A DNA stretch of 64,000 bases from Monocercomonoides exilis. Taxonomy: Eukaryota > Preaxostyla > Oxymonadida > Polymastigidae. The stretch lies in NCBI GenBank assembly GCA_001643675.2, contig LSRY02000028.1:310001-374000 (forward strand). Direction: 5' to 3'. Of the stretch, positions 1-11,153 are shown piece after piece. Below the pieces are notes generated by a model, which saw only the letters and a list, made by a program, of their open reading frames with translations, made no database searches and was not told the origin of the DNA. A program made the position numbers and the translations under genes. Position 1 is the first letter of the stretch; the number at the start of each line of letters is the position of its first letter.

Positions 1-875
1 ATTGTATAATATCAAAAACTGAACAATTTGTAAACTTCGATCATTAAGTGAACAACAAAATATAATAAACCTAACATCAAAACCTTTATAAAGAAAAATA
101 AAAATAAAACATACTCAAAAATGAATAAATCAAACATATATAACTGGTTTATGTGAAAGAACACATTCCCAACTAACTATTTGACGTGTTGCAACAATAA
201 AAACAAAATCTACATTTTCCAAATTATTTGACTTGTTCAGAAAAAAATGAACAACATACAAATTATAAATTAAGAAATAATCAACATATCAAAAAATTTA
301 TAAAAACAAACTGCTCTGTTGCAGAAAACACAAAAAACCTCCAAGAATTTCGATCAAAATTGATATATTATTTTTATATTTTTGATCACAAATAAGATTG
401 ACTGAAAACCGAATTGATTAATTCAAAACCAATAAAATAAACATAAAACGTTTTGACTTAATCAATTCGAATTGACCCGCTCAATTCGTTAAAGGTCAAC
501 TAATTAGTGTGTAAAAAACCCGGACATGTAATAAACCCGGAACTCGATAATTTTTTGTTTTATTTTTTTTTCTGAAGAGTATTTTTCATGTCTTATCAAC
601 CAATTGTCACGTTACCGCTTTTATAATTAAAAGAAAACTTTCAAACATCGCATTGTTTCAAAAAAAAATAAGAAAAATTTTGAAAAATTAAAAAAAACTA
701 ATTCCACACTCATTCATTTAAAAATAAACATAACAAAAATATAATTTGAATTCCAACTTAACTGAAAATTATACTTAAAAAAATAACATGTTTTTAAATA
801 GTTAGAAAAAAATTTATAAAAAAACGCAAAGCGTTTGATTTTGATAACAATAATCAATTTCTCACCAATGGTTTG
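1..875. other. AT-rich spacer without a convincing gene
   Basis: No open frame here looks like a protein. The stretch is very AT-rich. It holds a 19-bp inverted repeat (411-429 against 450-468, one mismatch) followed at once by an 8-bp palindrome pair (468-475 against 481-488). The stretch at 500-523, read on the minus strand, resembles 4912-4936 and may be an old transposon end. Confidence 0.5.
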
Positions 876-1384
876 TTAAAAAAACACTTGAAATTTTTCA
901 AACAACATGAATAGAGAACAAAATTTGCACCAAAGGACAAAGAAAAGACTCAGGCTTTTCTTTAATTTTTGATCATTTTTGTTTGATGCAACAACAAGGC
1001 TTGGTATAACTTCAGGAGTTGTTAAAAACACTTCTTCCAGATTGAAAATACATTCCGATTTGTACTGATGCTCATCAAATAAATATCTGTCTTTTTTCAA
1101 ACCAAAAAAAGGCATTCCTTTGTTGAATGAGAAGCTATCTCCACTGATAAATGGATTGGATGGACAAAGAAAAGGTACTCGTTCGAATTGATAAAAGAAT
1201 ATGACCAAGTGTAGTATACATGTTTACTCTGAGTTGGCTTGTGTTGATCTTCAGCTATGTATTAATGAGGCAATAAACTCATAACAAAAAGATATAAACA
1301 CAATACTTAAAAAAAAGAAAGAAAAATCCAACTATGTCTCTCACTTGTTTTGCACACGGAAAGGCGCCAAGTTGTATTTTATCT

Positions 1385-1630
1385 TTAATTTTTGAGAAGA
1401 ATGCAGTTTTGTTTTGCTTGTTCAGAATTGGGGGGTCTTCCGATTCTGCTAATGTCCCTTCCTTCCTTCCTTGCCTTTGCTGCACGATAGAAACTGCTTT
1501 TCGTAACTAATCCGTTCTTTAAAAATATTGTTGGCCTAAACTTCTTCGATTCCATTTCATCCAACAATTCAAGCAACTTCTCTTCCCTGTCAACTGCATT
1601 GATTGCAATGTCATGGTTATCTTGCGTCAT
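1385..1630 (-). pseudogene. possible transposon remnant, helix-turn-helix-like fragment
   Basis: An 81-codon minus-strand frame begins at an ATG at 1630. Its middle reads as a charged helix followed by TKSSFYRAAKARKEG and then IGRPPNSEQ. That order (a helix-turn-helix-like stretch, then a GRP-type hook) is common at the N-terminus of DDE transposases of the Tc1/mariner/pogo group. No catalytic domain follows, and the surrounding DNA is AT-rich with no splice partner I could find. I see a short decayed piece of a mobile element rather than a working gene. It could be a chance frame, because recognition rests only on this weak resemblance. Confidence 0.28.
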
Positions 1631-1966
1631 TGAATCATTCTCTCCTTCGACAGCCTTTTGATTGAATCTTCTCCATTATCTTCCTTTTCTAAATATTCAT
1701 CCATTATTTCATCATCGCAAAAACAAAGCAAAGGGGGAATATCAACAATGATTTGATAAAGGTTCTTTTATTCGTTTCCATTAAAAAAATATCATAACTT
1801 TTTTTGAAAGAAAATTCCAATCGATTATTTTTATTTTTCAACTTGAAGAAGTGTTCAGTTTATGCATAATCATGCAAAGTGAAATGTGATAGATAAATAT
1901 GATTAACTCATTTCATAAAGACAACTTTTCGTTGGCGCATGAAACTGGGTTTGTAACAGAAAGATT

Positions 1967-4260
1967 TTAAGGGTTCAGAAGCTGCAAAGCCAGCTGGTTG
2001 ACGGAAGAGCTTAGGGAAGGAAGCTGATGAAGTGGAGGAGAAGGAGATACAGAAGGAGATACAGAAGGTGCCAAAAGAGATAGAGAAGGAGTTGATCCGG
2101 TCGAGGGATCAGCAGAAGTGAGTGGAGGTGGAATTGGAACAGAAGAAGATGAGAGCTCGGCTAATGCTTATGAAGAGATTGCATCTGATTTCTGTTGGAC
2201 TGCACTCAATGAAGACACAGAATTCTACTCCTTATGAAGTGTAAGTGAAGAAAGAGGCAAAGATGATGAGTGTGTTCTCCTATTCGCATAGTCCACATTC
2301 ACTGTCATTTGCTCTATGAACATCTTCCGCTGCGTAGACACAACAGCTGCTTTGCGGAATCCGTTAATCCTATTCTTGTCTGCCACAAACAGAAAGCCTC
2401 CGACTGTTCCTTGAAGCTGCCTCTGCTGCTCAGAGGGCACGATAATATCGTTGGAGGGATCAGAAAATGGATTGATGCTCATCTCAGATGAAGAATTGTT
2501 ACTTCCTGTTTGATTCTTATTTGTTTGATGTGAATTGCATCTTTCACTGAAAAGAGTGGTATTTGTATGGAAATTTCTTCCTCCACAGACATTGTGGGAG
2601 CACACGAAGTCGCATCCATTTGCATCTGAATCGCACACCATCATTTCTGAGGACATACACAGCAAAGCTAACAAGAGGGAATCTTCATTTCAAAGTGCTC
2701 TTTTCAGCTCTCCTTCTTCTACAGTCGAGAAAAAGTCCTTTCTCTCTGCAAAGTCACCTTCTGTTTCGAGGAGAGAAAGCACGTCAGGCGGAAGAATGGA
2801 AGCAGGAAAGCTCCTCTTTTGCGCAGCGCTGATGATGCGGTGCTCGAAGGAGGTTTGTTTGATAGCGTCGGAGAGGAGAAGGAGGGCATCGCGGACAGAA
2901 GAAATGGAGCGGTAGGGAAATGAAGGTGAAATAGAAAGAGGGGATAAGAGCATTGGGAGAAAAAAAGTGGAAGATACATCGATGTTGGTGGAAGAGATGA
3001 AGATGATGAAGCAGACTGTGGATAACCCAAAGCACTGCTTTTCCCCGCCAGCCTCTTCTGTGCCAAAGAAGTCATCGCCTTGTAAAATGCAAGTGGAGAC
3101 AGGATCGGGTTGACTGTATCGACCAGCATATTGAACACATTCTGCGGGCAGCTGGTAATGAAACCTTCGTCCATCATCGTCGACATCAGAGACGATGGGG
3201 CCGCACTGTCTGCCTCGCTGATCTTCCGAATGCGGTCGCCGCTGAGAATCCAGCCAGCACTGCTGAGCAGCTGAGATGGCAGCTGGCTGCTGTTTGTGGC
3301 GTTCATGCCGTGCTGCTTGGCTGTCTTGCCTGCTCTGCTCTCCTTCTGCTGTGATGCAAAGGAGATGATTGGAGTGACCAACAGCTCGATTTCCTTGGTG
3401 AGTGGAGAGAGGAGAGGGAAGAGAGCAGACTGGCAGATAGTGGGGGAGGAGGAGAGGACAGACAGAGGCAGGGCAGTTGTGTCTGAGGCAGCTGCATATG
3501 CACCTGTGTTTTGAGAGCTGTTGGAGATACCACACAAGTTCTGAATCTGATGTGAAGAAAATGTTGGAGCACGGATGGGTTTATAAGCATGTGATAATGA
3601 TGTCTTGAATGATGATGAAGAAGAATAGCTTGTTCTATCTGCACCGCAATGCCCATCTTCTGCTGAAAGCGTAGCGAGCGTTGTGATCTTCTCATATTGA
3701 TAATCGAACTGTTATGTGTGTGCCTTGAACCCAGGACTTTGTGCCTCGTCGACCTCACTAAGTGTCTCGAAAACTGCCACTGCTCCGTCAATGCCTTCAA
3801 TTCTGTCTGAAGGTGTTGGCGGGATTGGCTGCAGCCTACTTTCCGAATAAGAATCGACCGATTTTCTGAGAGGAGATGCAGCAGCATGTACAGAGAGAGA
3901 CTTATGCGCAGAGAGGGAGCTGAGGAAGGCAGAGGGAGAGTTGTGTGAGTTTGACTGCTTAGAGGGAGTGAAGGAAGAGGGGCTGTCATCATCTCCGGGA
4001 GGTGGGGCGTGTGATGAAGAGGGGTAGATGGAAGAAGAAGAGGAAGAGGTGGAAGAAGAGAATGAATGAGGAGAAAGAGGAATGGGAGATGGAGAAGGAG
4101 GTTGGGATTGGGGAGTGGGCATCTGACAGAAGATTGTCTGGGGTGGAGAAGAGGGGAAAGAAGAAAATGGCAGGTTGAGGGGTGGTGAGTGAGTAGTTTG
4201 TGAGGGCGAGAGATGCATGTGTAAAGAGGTAAAGCGGAGATTTTGGTGCTGGATTGACAT
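1967..4260 (-). CDS. Ser/Pro-rich multi-exon hypothetical protein
   Basis: I do not recognise a family. Several minus-strand frames join into one plausible gene. It starts at ATG 4260 and runs through a Ser/Pro-rich N-terminal region that ends in an acidic helix with FETLSEVDE near 3745. After a short ambiguous intron near 3710-3750, a second exon begins at about FDYQYEKITT and carries an ordered-looking segment (VFNMLVDTVNPILSPLAFYKAM near 3100). A phase-2 intron probably spans 2977-2829, leading to AAQKRSFPASILPPDV. After another unresolved join comes an exon ending near 2240 with INPFSDPSND and GGFLFVADKNRINGFRKAAVV. The last exon is Ser/Pro-rich and ends LALQLLNP followed by TAA at 1967-1969. 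Exon edges are approximate, but the coding character and strand are clear. Confidence 0.6.
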
Positions 4261-4409
4261 GGCAAGTGGAGGAATAGATGGAGGCAGCTGAGTGGTGTTG
4301 TGCAGTGTGGAGAAGACAACCGCAGAGAGGGATGATGTTGAGATCGTTCACGCGCAATAAGATGTTTATGATAAAGAAACTTGTTATCACACAGGCTAAA
4401 TAATTGCAA

Positions 4410-5132
4410 ATTGGATTTTCAACTTCCCTGCGAGAACATTTCAGTATAGACTTTTGATTGTTTAAAACTGGAAAGAATTCGTAACGTTATAATCAATAAA
4501 AACATTTATAGTTGCGAATATTTCATAAACAATTAGAATATTTAATTCCAAACTAAATAATGATATGAAAACAATTTATACTTAACAAACTTGTTGATTT
4601 TAATTAAAACACATTTGTACATTCTTCTACATGAATTGTGGTGAATAATTACATCTGTTGTTTTTGCGTTTGTTTGGATTCATCGAAAAATAGAATGAAA
4701 AATTTGAAAAAGCAATTATCAAAGAATAAGAAGTAAGTAAATAAAATAAAGAAAGAATATAACTTTCAATCAAATGAACTGTTGAGATTTGAGTTGTTTT
4801 ACTCAAATTTGTTTTTATGAGAAAGAAAACTCACAAAAAACATTTTTCTTTAAACTGAAAATGGGATTTATTTTTTATTGATCTTAAATTATAATTAAAA
4901 AGGGAATTATTCCCGGGTATTTGACACGCTAATAGAACTTGATTGATTTGACTGCATCAAGTGGCATTAGATCGGTCAACATTTAATAAGATCGATCTAA
5001 TGCCATTGAGACTCAGTCAAATTGGATGTGACTCATTCACATCCGATGTTTTCAATTCTGGGTGTGATGATCACTTTTAAAAAATATCTTTAAAGGGTCA
5101 TTTCACTTGCTTGTTTCTGTTTTTTTCACAAA
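4410..5132. other. AT-rich spacer with candidate transposon terminus
   Basis: There is no gene. Position 4933 starts a 22-bp sequence repeated perfectly in inverted orientation at 11409-11430. Directly inside lies a foldback structure: 4962-4974 pairs with 4993-5005, and an outer ATTTGACTG pairs with CAGTCAAAT at 5014-5022. The stretch 4912-4936 also resembles the complement of 500-523. These palindromes sit just upstream of the transposase gene and look like its left end. Confidence 0.5.
4933..4954 (+). repeat. left copy of 22-bp inverted repeat (candidate TIR)
   Basis: The sequence begins TAGAACTTGATTG and is matched perfectly as its reverse complement at 11409-11430. It lies 179 bp before the transposase ATG, so it is a candidate left terminal inverted repeat. 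No clear target-site duplication is seen at the two outer edges. Confidence 0.6.
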
Positions 5133-6864
5133 ATGTCACAATCAACTTTTTTAGACATATTAGAGAGAGTGGAAAAGAGAAATGCTATCACTGCACCAGT
5201 GCACATCACTCATTCACCTGCGAAAAAACCCCTCATCGAATCTGCTTGCAAATATATGAAAGTTGATAAAACTCATGCATTTTTCCGACTCACTGGATTT
5301 GCTCGTTTTGAATTCGATTTGCTCTATCAGTTATTAAGTAAAGAAATCCCTCTTCATCGTGGGAAAGAAAAAACAATTGAAAAATTTAAGGATCAACTCT
5401 TTCTTCTTTTGAATTTTTTGCATCTTGGATCAACATCCTTCACTCATTTTCTCGTTTCCTCTTTTTATGAAACACAAAATTCAACAATAAAATTGCTTCA
5501 CAGCATTGTTCAAAATATTAAAGTCAATCTGATCGATTTGTTCATCACATTTCGACCAGATAGATTAGATGATATGAGAGATGTGGGTGTTGTGGTCGAC
5601 TGCACAGTTCTTCCAATAAACAGACCAGCTGGAAGCTTGCAGTTTGGAACAAAATTCTACAGCGGGAAACATCATATATACTGCGTAAAGGCTGAAATTG
5701 GTGTAAACCCGCGCACCGGAACAGCCAGCACTGTCAGTTCCATTCATGCCGGCTCAACGCATGACTTTTCTATCTTCAAGGAGCATTTCCCACAATTTAA
5801 GGCGCAGCTTGGAGGCTCAAAGGTGCTTGCGGACTCGGCATACATCGGAGCGAGGGCTGATTTGGATGCATATATTACGAAACCTGTCGGAACTCCTCAG
5901 CTAGCATCGCGGTGAGTAATTGTTGAGCGTTATTTTGGTCGTTTGAAGACTCTCTTCGCTGTCTTTCGCCACAATTTGCCATTTCAGGTCGAAAAGATTG
6001 CTGACCACTTCATTGTTACATGCGCACTGACAAACTTCCACATCCCACACAACCCATTAACTGGACTTGACTGCGAAGCCAATCAGAGGTTCATCAATGA
6101 ACTATACCTAATTACAACAAGAAAAACAGAAGCAAGGAGACTTGTCAGCGATCGATATCGGGCGAAACTTAAGAATAGGCTTAACCCAGAGGCCTCTCCA
6201 ACTTCAAGAATAACAGTTCTGCTTGCGGAAGAAGCTTGTGTACTTTTTTATTTTCTACCCATATGTCATAATTTTTTTTAAAAAGTTCCTTTTGTTTAAT
6301 TTTCGAAAAGATATAAATTTCATATTTCGATCACATTTCTGTTCCAACTTTCCAAATTTCAATGTCATGAAAGCTAAATATTGACAATGTTTATTCTTCC
6401 ATTTTAGTGAAGTTTCGTGAGAGGGAACAGAAATATGATCGAAATATAAAATTTTAATTTTATTAGAAAATTAAATATAAGGAACTTTCCAAATAAATTT
6501 TGACATATTATTCTTTAAAACGTTTAATTTCTTCTTTTTCATATTTCAATAACCATAACTATCTTTTTCAGGTGATTCTGATGACCAACAAACCCAAAAT
6601 AGTGAAAAAGAAGAGAAAGAACAAGAAAAAGAAGAAAAGAAAAAGAAAAAGAAAATTTCTATTGAAGAAAAAGAAAAAAGAAATGAAATTATTATGTTGA
6701 ATAGTGAAAATGATGAAATAGAAGATGAAAGAAATAATGTTGTTGGCACATGGTTCATTCCGAACCAATGGAAAAGTCTTCGCCTTCTTCAACAATCTTC
6801 TTCTTCAACTTTTCCTTCTTCTTCATGTTCATCATCTGATGAGAAAAGAAAAAGAGAAAGTTAA
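5133..6864 (+). pseudogene. PIF/Harbinger-type DDE transposase gene with in-frame stop
   Basis: The product would be a DDE superfamily transposase that cuts and pastes a DNA element. From ATG 5133 the frame shows the Harbinger/DDE_4 pattern. The first Asp is in VVVDCTV (codon 156), followed by the FYSGKHH and GSTHDFSIF motifs. The second Asp is in VLADSAYIG (codon 234). The catalytic Glu is in VIVERYFGRLK (about codon 265). A single TGA at 5913-5915 (codon 261) splits the frame just before that Glu; the frame reopens in phase and runs on. A GTGTAC donor at 6238 and a TTTTTCAG acceptor ending at 6573 join in phase to a last exon, 6574-6864, that is Lys/Glu-rich with VVGTWFIPNQW and ends KRKRES and TAA. 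The intron holds an inverted-repeat element. One nonsense mutation and otherwise intact motifs suggest recent inactivation, although sequencing error or readthrough is possible. Confidence 0.8.
6261..6508. mobile_element. MITE-like inverted-repeat element, copy 1
   Basis: This is a roughly 248-bp non-coding element. Its inner arms, 6283-6345 and 6424-6487, are reverse complements with scattered mismatches, starting AAGTTCC and ending GGAACTT. Similarity extends outward to ATATGTCA and its complement. The same sequence recurs inverted at about 9770-9983. It lies entirely inside the proposed second intron of the transposase gene. It encodes nothing and is probably a non-autonomous element. Confidence 0.65.
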
Positions 6865-8895
6865 TCGCCTTTACAATCTCTTTTAGCAAATATATAATGA
6901 GTTTTTTCATATTTTTTTATATAAACATTCACCTTCATCACCTTTTTTGATAATCACAATACACTTTTGATGTTTGAGATAATATTTGTTTTTGTGGTTA
7001 TTAAACATACTTAAAAATATAAAAATTTTTGATTGAAAATTGTTTTTAACTATTTAAAGCTTAAAATAAAAAATGAAAATATGAAATGAATGAAAATGAA
7101 CATTTAAAAAAACACGTATATGCAAATATTTAAAAATACATTCAAATATGGTATTACTGTTGTTTGATTTGTGAAAAAGTTGGAATCCTTTCAGAAAATA
7201 CATAAAAACTTGTTGCAAATACATAGTATGAAAAATAGATAATACAGATTGTGTATAAAATACCGAACATCGCAAAAAATTCCGGACAACTTTAACTATA
7301 AAGGGTTTTGATAATCTTTCAATTTTTGAAAAAAGAACCTGTATATAATAAAATAATTTGAGTCAACAATCATTTACATTCACATTTCAGATAAGTTTCT
7401 TTTGATTGAAACCCATTAAACATTTTATTTTTCATTTCATTTGCTTTTCCTTGAATTTATCTTTAAATTACATTGCTTGTGAATAATAGCAAGAAATAAA
7501 TGTTCTTGATTCAAAAAATATGCAAGTTAAACATTGTTAACTCAATTTATTTATCCATTTTGATAATGAAATGAAACAAGAACATGAAACAGATATTTTT
7601 GCAAACAATACATAATGTTCAAGTGAAAATGCACATATGCAACATTTGTTTTCAAAATAACAAAATATATAACTAAATACACAACAAAAATATTAAAAAA
7701 TAATACGGATCAAATAACAATAAAAACTCATTCAAAGATTAAAGGATCATAAGTTTGAAAGCAACATCAACATGAAAATACGCATTGTTATTCATAAAAA
7801 GCAACACAAAAATTAGTGATTACAAAGAAATCGGACAAAATCAACAACTCAAAACAATCGTGATTAAAAAAACGATAAAAAATAGATAGAATATACCATT
7901 TGAATTTATATTGTTAACTTTAAAGAATTATTCAAATACTAACAAATTTGTTCACTTGAAATTATTGTTTTCAAGCGAATGAGAAAAAAATTATTAAAGC
8001 ATCATAATTGACAAATAGAAATAAAATTTGTCGCAATGCAATCCATAAAGCAAACCTTCAATTAGTTTGTTTTATATCTTTTTCCGCCTGTTGCACTAAA
8101 GAATATAATAAAAGAAAGCACAAAAAGTTGAACATAATAGAGATCATCAATACCATTAATTAAATATCAAAAAATATGATAATATATTTGTTAATGTTTT
8201 TTTGAAAAATATTTCTTTCTGATTATTTGAAGTATAGAGTACGGAAAAAATAAATATTTTTGAACGCCAAACATTGAAGAAAAAAGCAAAACTGAGTTTT
8301 GAACATCAAAAACGAACAATTATCACAAAACTTTGAGAAAAATTTTCTGGATAACATAACAGTTCACTTTCTTATCATTATTCAATTCACTTCTTTTATT
8401 ATATTCCACTTCATCATATCCTTCATTCGCATTACGCGAGGAATGTGAAATTGAAAACAACAAGAAGATTGATTTCACATCTGAAATTATTTCAAGATTT
8501 AATTCAACGATGTGACAAGTCGATTTGATATAATAATAAGCAATCGTGTTTAATATTTCTCCATCTATGCTGATAGCGCAACTTTTCAAAATAGCTTATC
8601 ATTTTGAAAACTTGATTCGATAACTGCTGTGTTTGTTCAATTAAAGCTCAATGAGACTGCAATTTTTATAAATTTTATTTCCATCAGAATGGCTTGTCAC
8701 ATTGAGTACATTTCTGATTGCTTTTCCTTCTGTTTTGCACATTATTTTTGAAAGATTATCCAACTTGCCCTTTTAGAACATAGACCTTCAAACACAGAAG
8801 AACACCAAACAATCTTTGCCTGATGTTCTTTTCCTTTTTCAGAAGTCCTATCACATTGTGCGCACTTCTTCAGTGTATCTTTAATTGTCCACAAT
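6865..8895. other. AT-rich non-coding stretch
   Basis: There is no convincing gene. The small frames at 7054-7275 and 8323-8589 (both minus) have AT-driven composition and no recognisable motif. The only structure found is the left copy of a 37-bp inverted repeat at 7249-7285. Confidence 0.5.
7249..7285 (+). repeat. left copy of 37-bp dispersed inverted repeat
   Basis: It begins TTGTGTATAAAATACC and ends CCGG. The reverse complement is at 11117-11153 with two mismatches. The two copies bracket 3.9 kb of mostly non-coding DNA and could be the ends of a decayed transposon. Confidence 0.55.
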
Positions 8896-9420
8896 TCAAT
8901 GCCTCGATTCCAGGCTCAACTTCCTCGTAAACTTTGTCAGCAAAAGATCAGTTGAGAAACACAAGCAAGCCAACAATTCAATCTCGGAATTCTTCTGTTC
9001 TGTTGTTCCCAACAATGGAGTTGTTATTTTGATGGATGCTTTGCATAATGAAAACAAAGGCTCTTTAGTGCAAACAACAAGGGAATCGCACACAATATTC
9101 TTACCTCTTCCGACAAATACCTTGTTGCCCGAAAACACAAAATTATTGATGAAAAGAAGAAGACTTACACTTTAAACACATAGTTGTTCTTGATAACGAG
9201 TGCTTCGCCTTTTCCGCGGGTTGCACTTTCACCTACGTCCTCACTCACATTGCACACGATGAAGGTGGTGTAGCTCACTGCAAACGAGTTGGTAGTGGCA
9301 GATGAAGCGAATGAGAAATGCCCACCATTTGCAGCTGTTTGCATGTTCAACAATACTGATGTGATGCTGCTCGCAGGAAAAGTGGCGATGGAGAGGGAGA
9401 GGGTGAGTGTGATGAGGAAT
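8896..9420 (-). pseudogene. decayed extracellular-repeat-like protein fragment
   Basis: This patch is less AT-rich than its surroundings. On the minus strand one frame from about 9420 to 9165 reads NGGHFSFAS, VSYTTFIVCNV and GKGEALVIKNN. A GTAAGT donor near 9171 could lead to a second frame, 9138-8896, with GNKVFVGRGKNIVCDSLVV. The pattern of short beta-like segments with Gly-Gly, a single Cys and GNxVFV resembles polymorphic-membrane-protein or parallel beta-helix repeats in large surface proteins of some anaerobic protists. No start, signal peptide or membrane anchor is present, so it looks like a fragment. The family call is from memory and weak. Confidence 0.27.
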
Positions 9421-9769
9421 CTTTGACTTTTTAAAAAATGGTAGAAGTGTGAATTTGATCACGTGATGATGAAAGAGAGGATAAAAAAAGAGAGAAGAAT
9501 AAAGAAAAATGTTAATAAGAAAAAGAAGGAGATTCAAATACAGCGATTATGATCATGTTGATAGTGAAGAACAACGTGACAAAATGGAAGAGAATAAGGA
9601 GGATAAGCACATTAATGTGAATAATGAGAAAAAATTTAAACTACTATTCACGAGAATCAAAATTTGTAAACTTTGTTCTTTTTCACAATTCTATTCATTT
9701 CTCTGAAACTTCATATTTTTTCAAACTTTTTTATTTATTTAATTTTTTAAATGAAAAATTTTTTTGAAA

Positions 9770-9983
9770 AAAATTTTGTTTAATTTTCAAATTTTTGAAA
9801 TTCAATCGATCATTTTCTGTTTTTCACCAGATTTCATGAGAATGAATATAACATCATTGTCAATATTTTATTTTCATAACAGCAAAATTTGGTAAGTGGG
9901 AACAGAAATTTGATCGAAACATGAAATTTTTATTTTATTTGAAAATTAAACAAAAGGAACTTTTCTAAAATAATCACCCATAT
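9770..9983. mobile_element. MITE-like inverted-repeat element, copy 2
   Basis: Read on the minus strand this starts ATATGGGTGATTATTTT and then aligns with copy 1 through AAGTTCCTTTTG and on past the midpoint (TATTGACAATG), with about one change in six. The arm nearer 9770 is more diverged, so that edge is approximate. It is inverted relative to copy 1. Confidence 0.6.
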
Positions 9984-10758
9984 GAAAGAATATTTGCTTT
10001 CAACTTCGAATCGAATTCAAATACTTCAATCTCTTTCTTATTCATTTGAATTTTCACATTTATTTCTCCGACATTCATTTTTATTATAGTATGATACTAT
10101 AAATAAATTTTGAGTTAAGCTTGCATCAATCAACAATAGAGTTAGTTTGTTTCCGCAAAAATAAAACAAAGCAATAATTTTCATTTTCAAAGTCAAAAAG
10201 ATTGAATGTGAAAGAAACTTTTCTCTTAAATAAATTGCCGATATGATAACTTAACATTTACACAACAACTTTATTAAATAACAATTTTCCATCAGTGAAA
10301 AAGAATTATCATTTAAGTTTCATTTCATTTTCAGATAAAAAACGTTTATGTGAAGCGATAAATTTGGATAATTATTGAAAAAATAATGCAATGATGACAT
10401 TATTTGTTGATTCATAAAACAAGATTGAAGCTATTTCGCGATTAATCGTTTCATGCCTATTGCATAGTCAAACATCCTCTTTAATTTTCTTTTCTTTTGG
10501 CAATATTCATTCTCCACTTGATTCAATTCCCTGAACACAAAGAAAACGAATAAATAAATTATGTATATAAATCAAAAACAGAAACCGGTTCTTCACTGTT
10601 TTTGAGTTATGTGCAACTTTTTCGAATTTTTAAAAGTGTTGGCTTCCGTTTTCAACAGTTTCATTTCATTTTTTAAATGTTGAATTGCAAGAAATGATTT
10701 TTTTATTCAGTTCAATGACCCATAAAATATTACTGCAACAAATATTTCAAAAACCAGT

Positions 10759-11023
10759 ATATGGGTGACTATTTTTGAAATCATAACTTTTTTCGGGATA
10801 TTAATATTTTCAAATGTTATTGACCATCTGGAAGAGATTTTGAATTCAAATGCTGAATTCATCACAACTGTTTTAAAAAAACATATGTGAAAGCTAAAAA
10901 AAGACGAAGACCTTTTTAAAATGCCTGTTAACTTTTCAGTGTTCATTTGCTGATATTCTCGGATATTTTTCTAACTGAAAATTTAGATTGAAGAAATATG
11001 ATTTCAAAAATAATCACCCATAT
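10759..11023. mobile_element. MITE-like inverted-repeat element, copy 3 (termini only)
   Basis: The ends are inverted repeats of about 27 bp: ATATGGGTGACTATTTTTG at 10759 and its complement, with one mismatch, ending at 11023. The same terminal ATATGGGTGA is at the edge of copy 2, so this may be a related element of similar length (265 bp) with a different interior. Confidence 0.5.
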
Positions 11024-11116
11024 CTTCATACAGAGCTGAATGTATCAATCAAATGAACACTTACAAGAAATTACTTTGAAAAATTCTTTTTGATCTAACC
11101 TTAATTTTAATTTTTG

Positions 11117-11153
11117 CCGGTATTTTTTGCGATGTCCGGTATTTTATACACAA
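11117..11153 (-). repeat. right copy of 37-bp dispersed inverted repeat
   Basis: Reverse complement of 7249-7285 with two mismatches. It contains two CCGGTATTTT units in tandem. Confidence 0.55.

Noticed and set aside
876-1208. 110-codon minus-strand frame as a gene
   Set aside because: Phe/Lys-rich composition typical of AT-rich DNA, no motif, no splice context.
2958-3030. Very short 20-bp intron explaining a frame change in the Ser/Pro-rich gene
   Set aside because: A GTATCT donor at 2977 and CATCAG acceptor at 2829 give a normal-sized, in-phase intron.
3303-4409. 368-codon minus-strand frame as the real gene in this region
   Set aside because: His/Leu-rich shadow reading; the neighbouring frames give a normal Ser/Pro-rich protein with ordered segments.
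5913-5915. TGA as a reassigned sense codon
   Set aside because: Other genes use TGA as a normal stop (for example the Cys-rich, membrane protein and SART1 genes) and contain no other in-frame TGA.
5912-5987. Intron that would remove the in-frame TGA of the transposase (GTGAGT ... TTTCAG)
   Set aside because: It would delete the catalytic VERYFGRLK segment and shift the downstream frame into a stop.
8323-8589. 88-codon minus-strand frame as a gene
   Set aside because: No motif, AT-driven residues, surrounded by non-coding repeat DNA.
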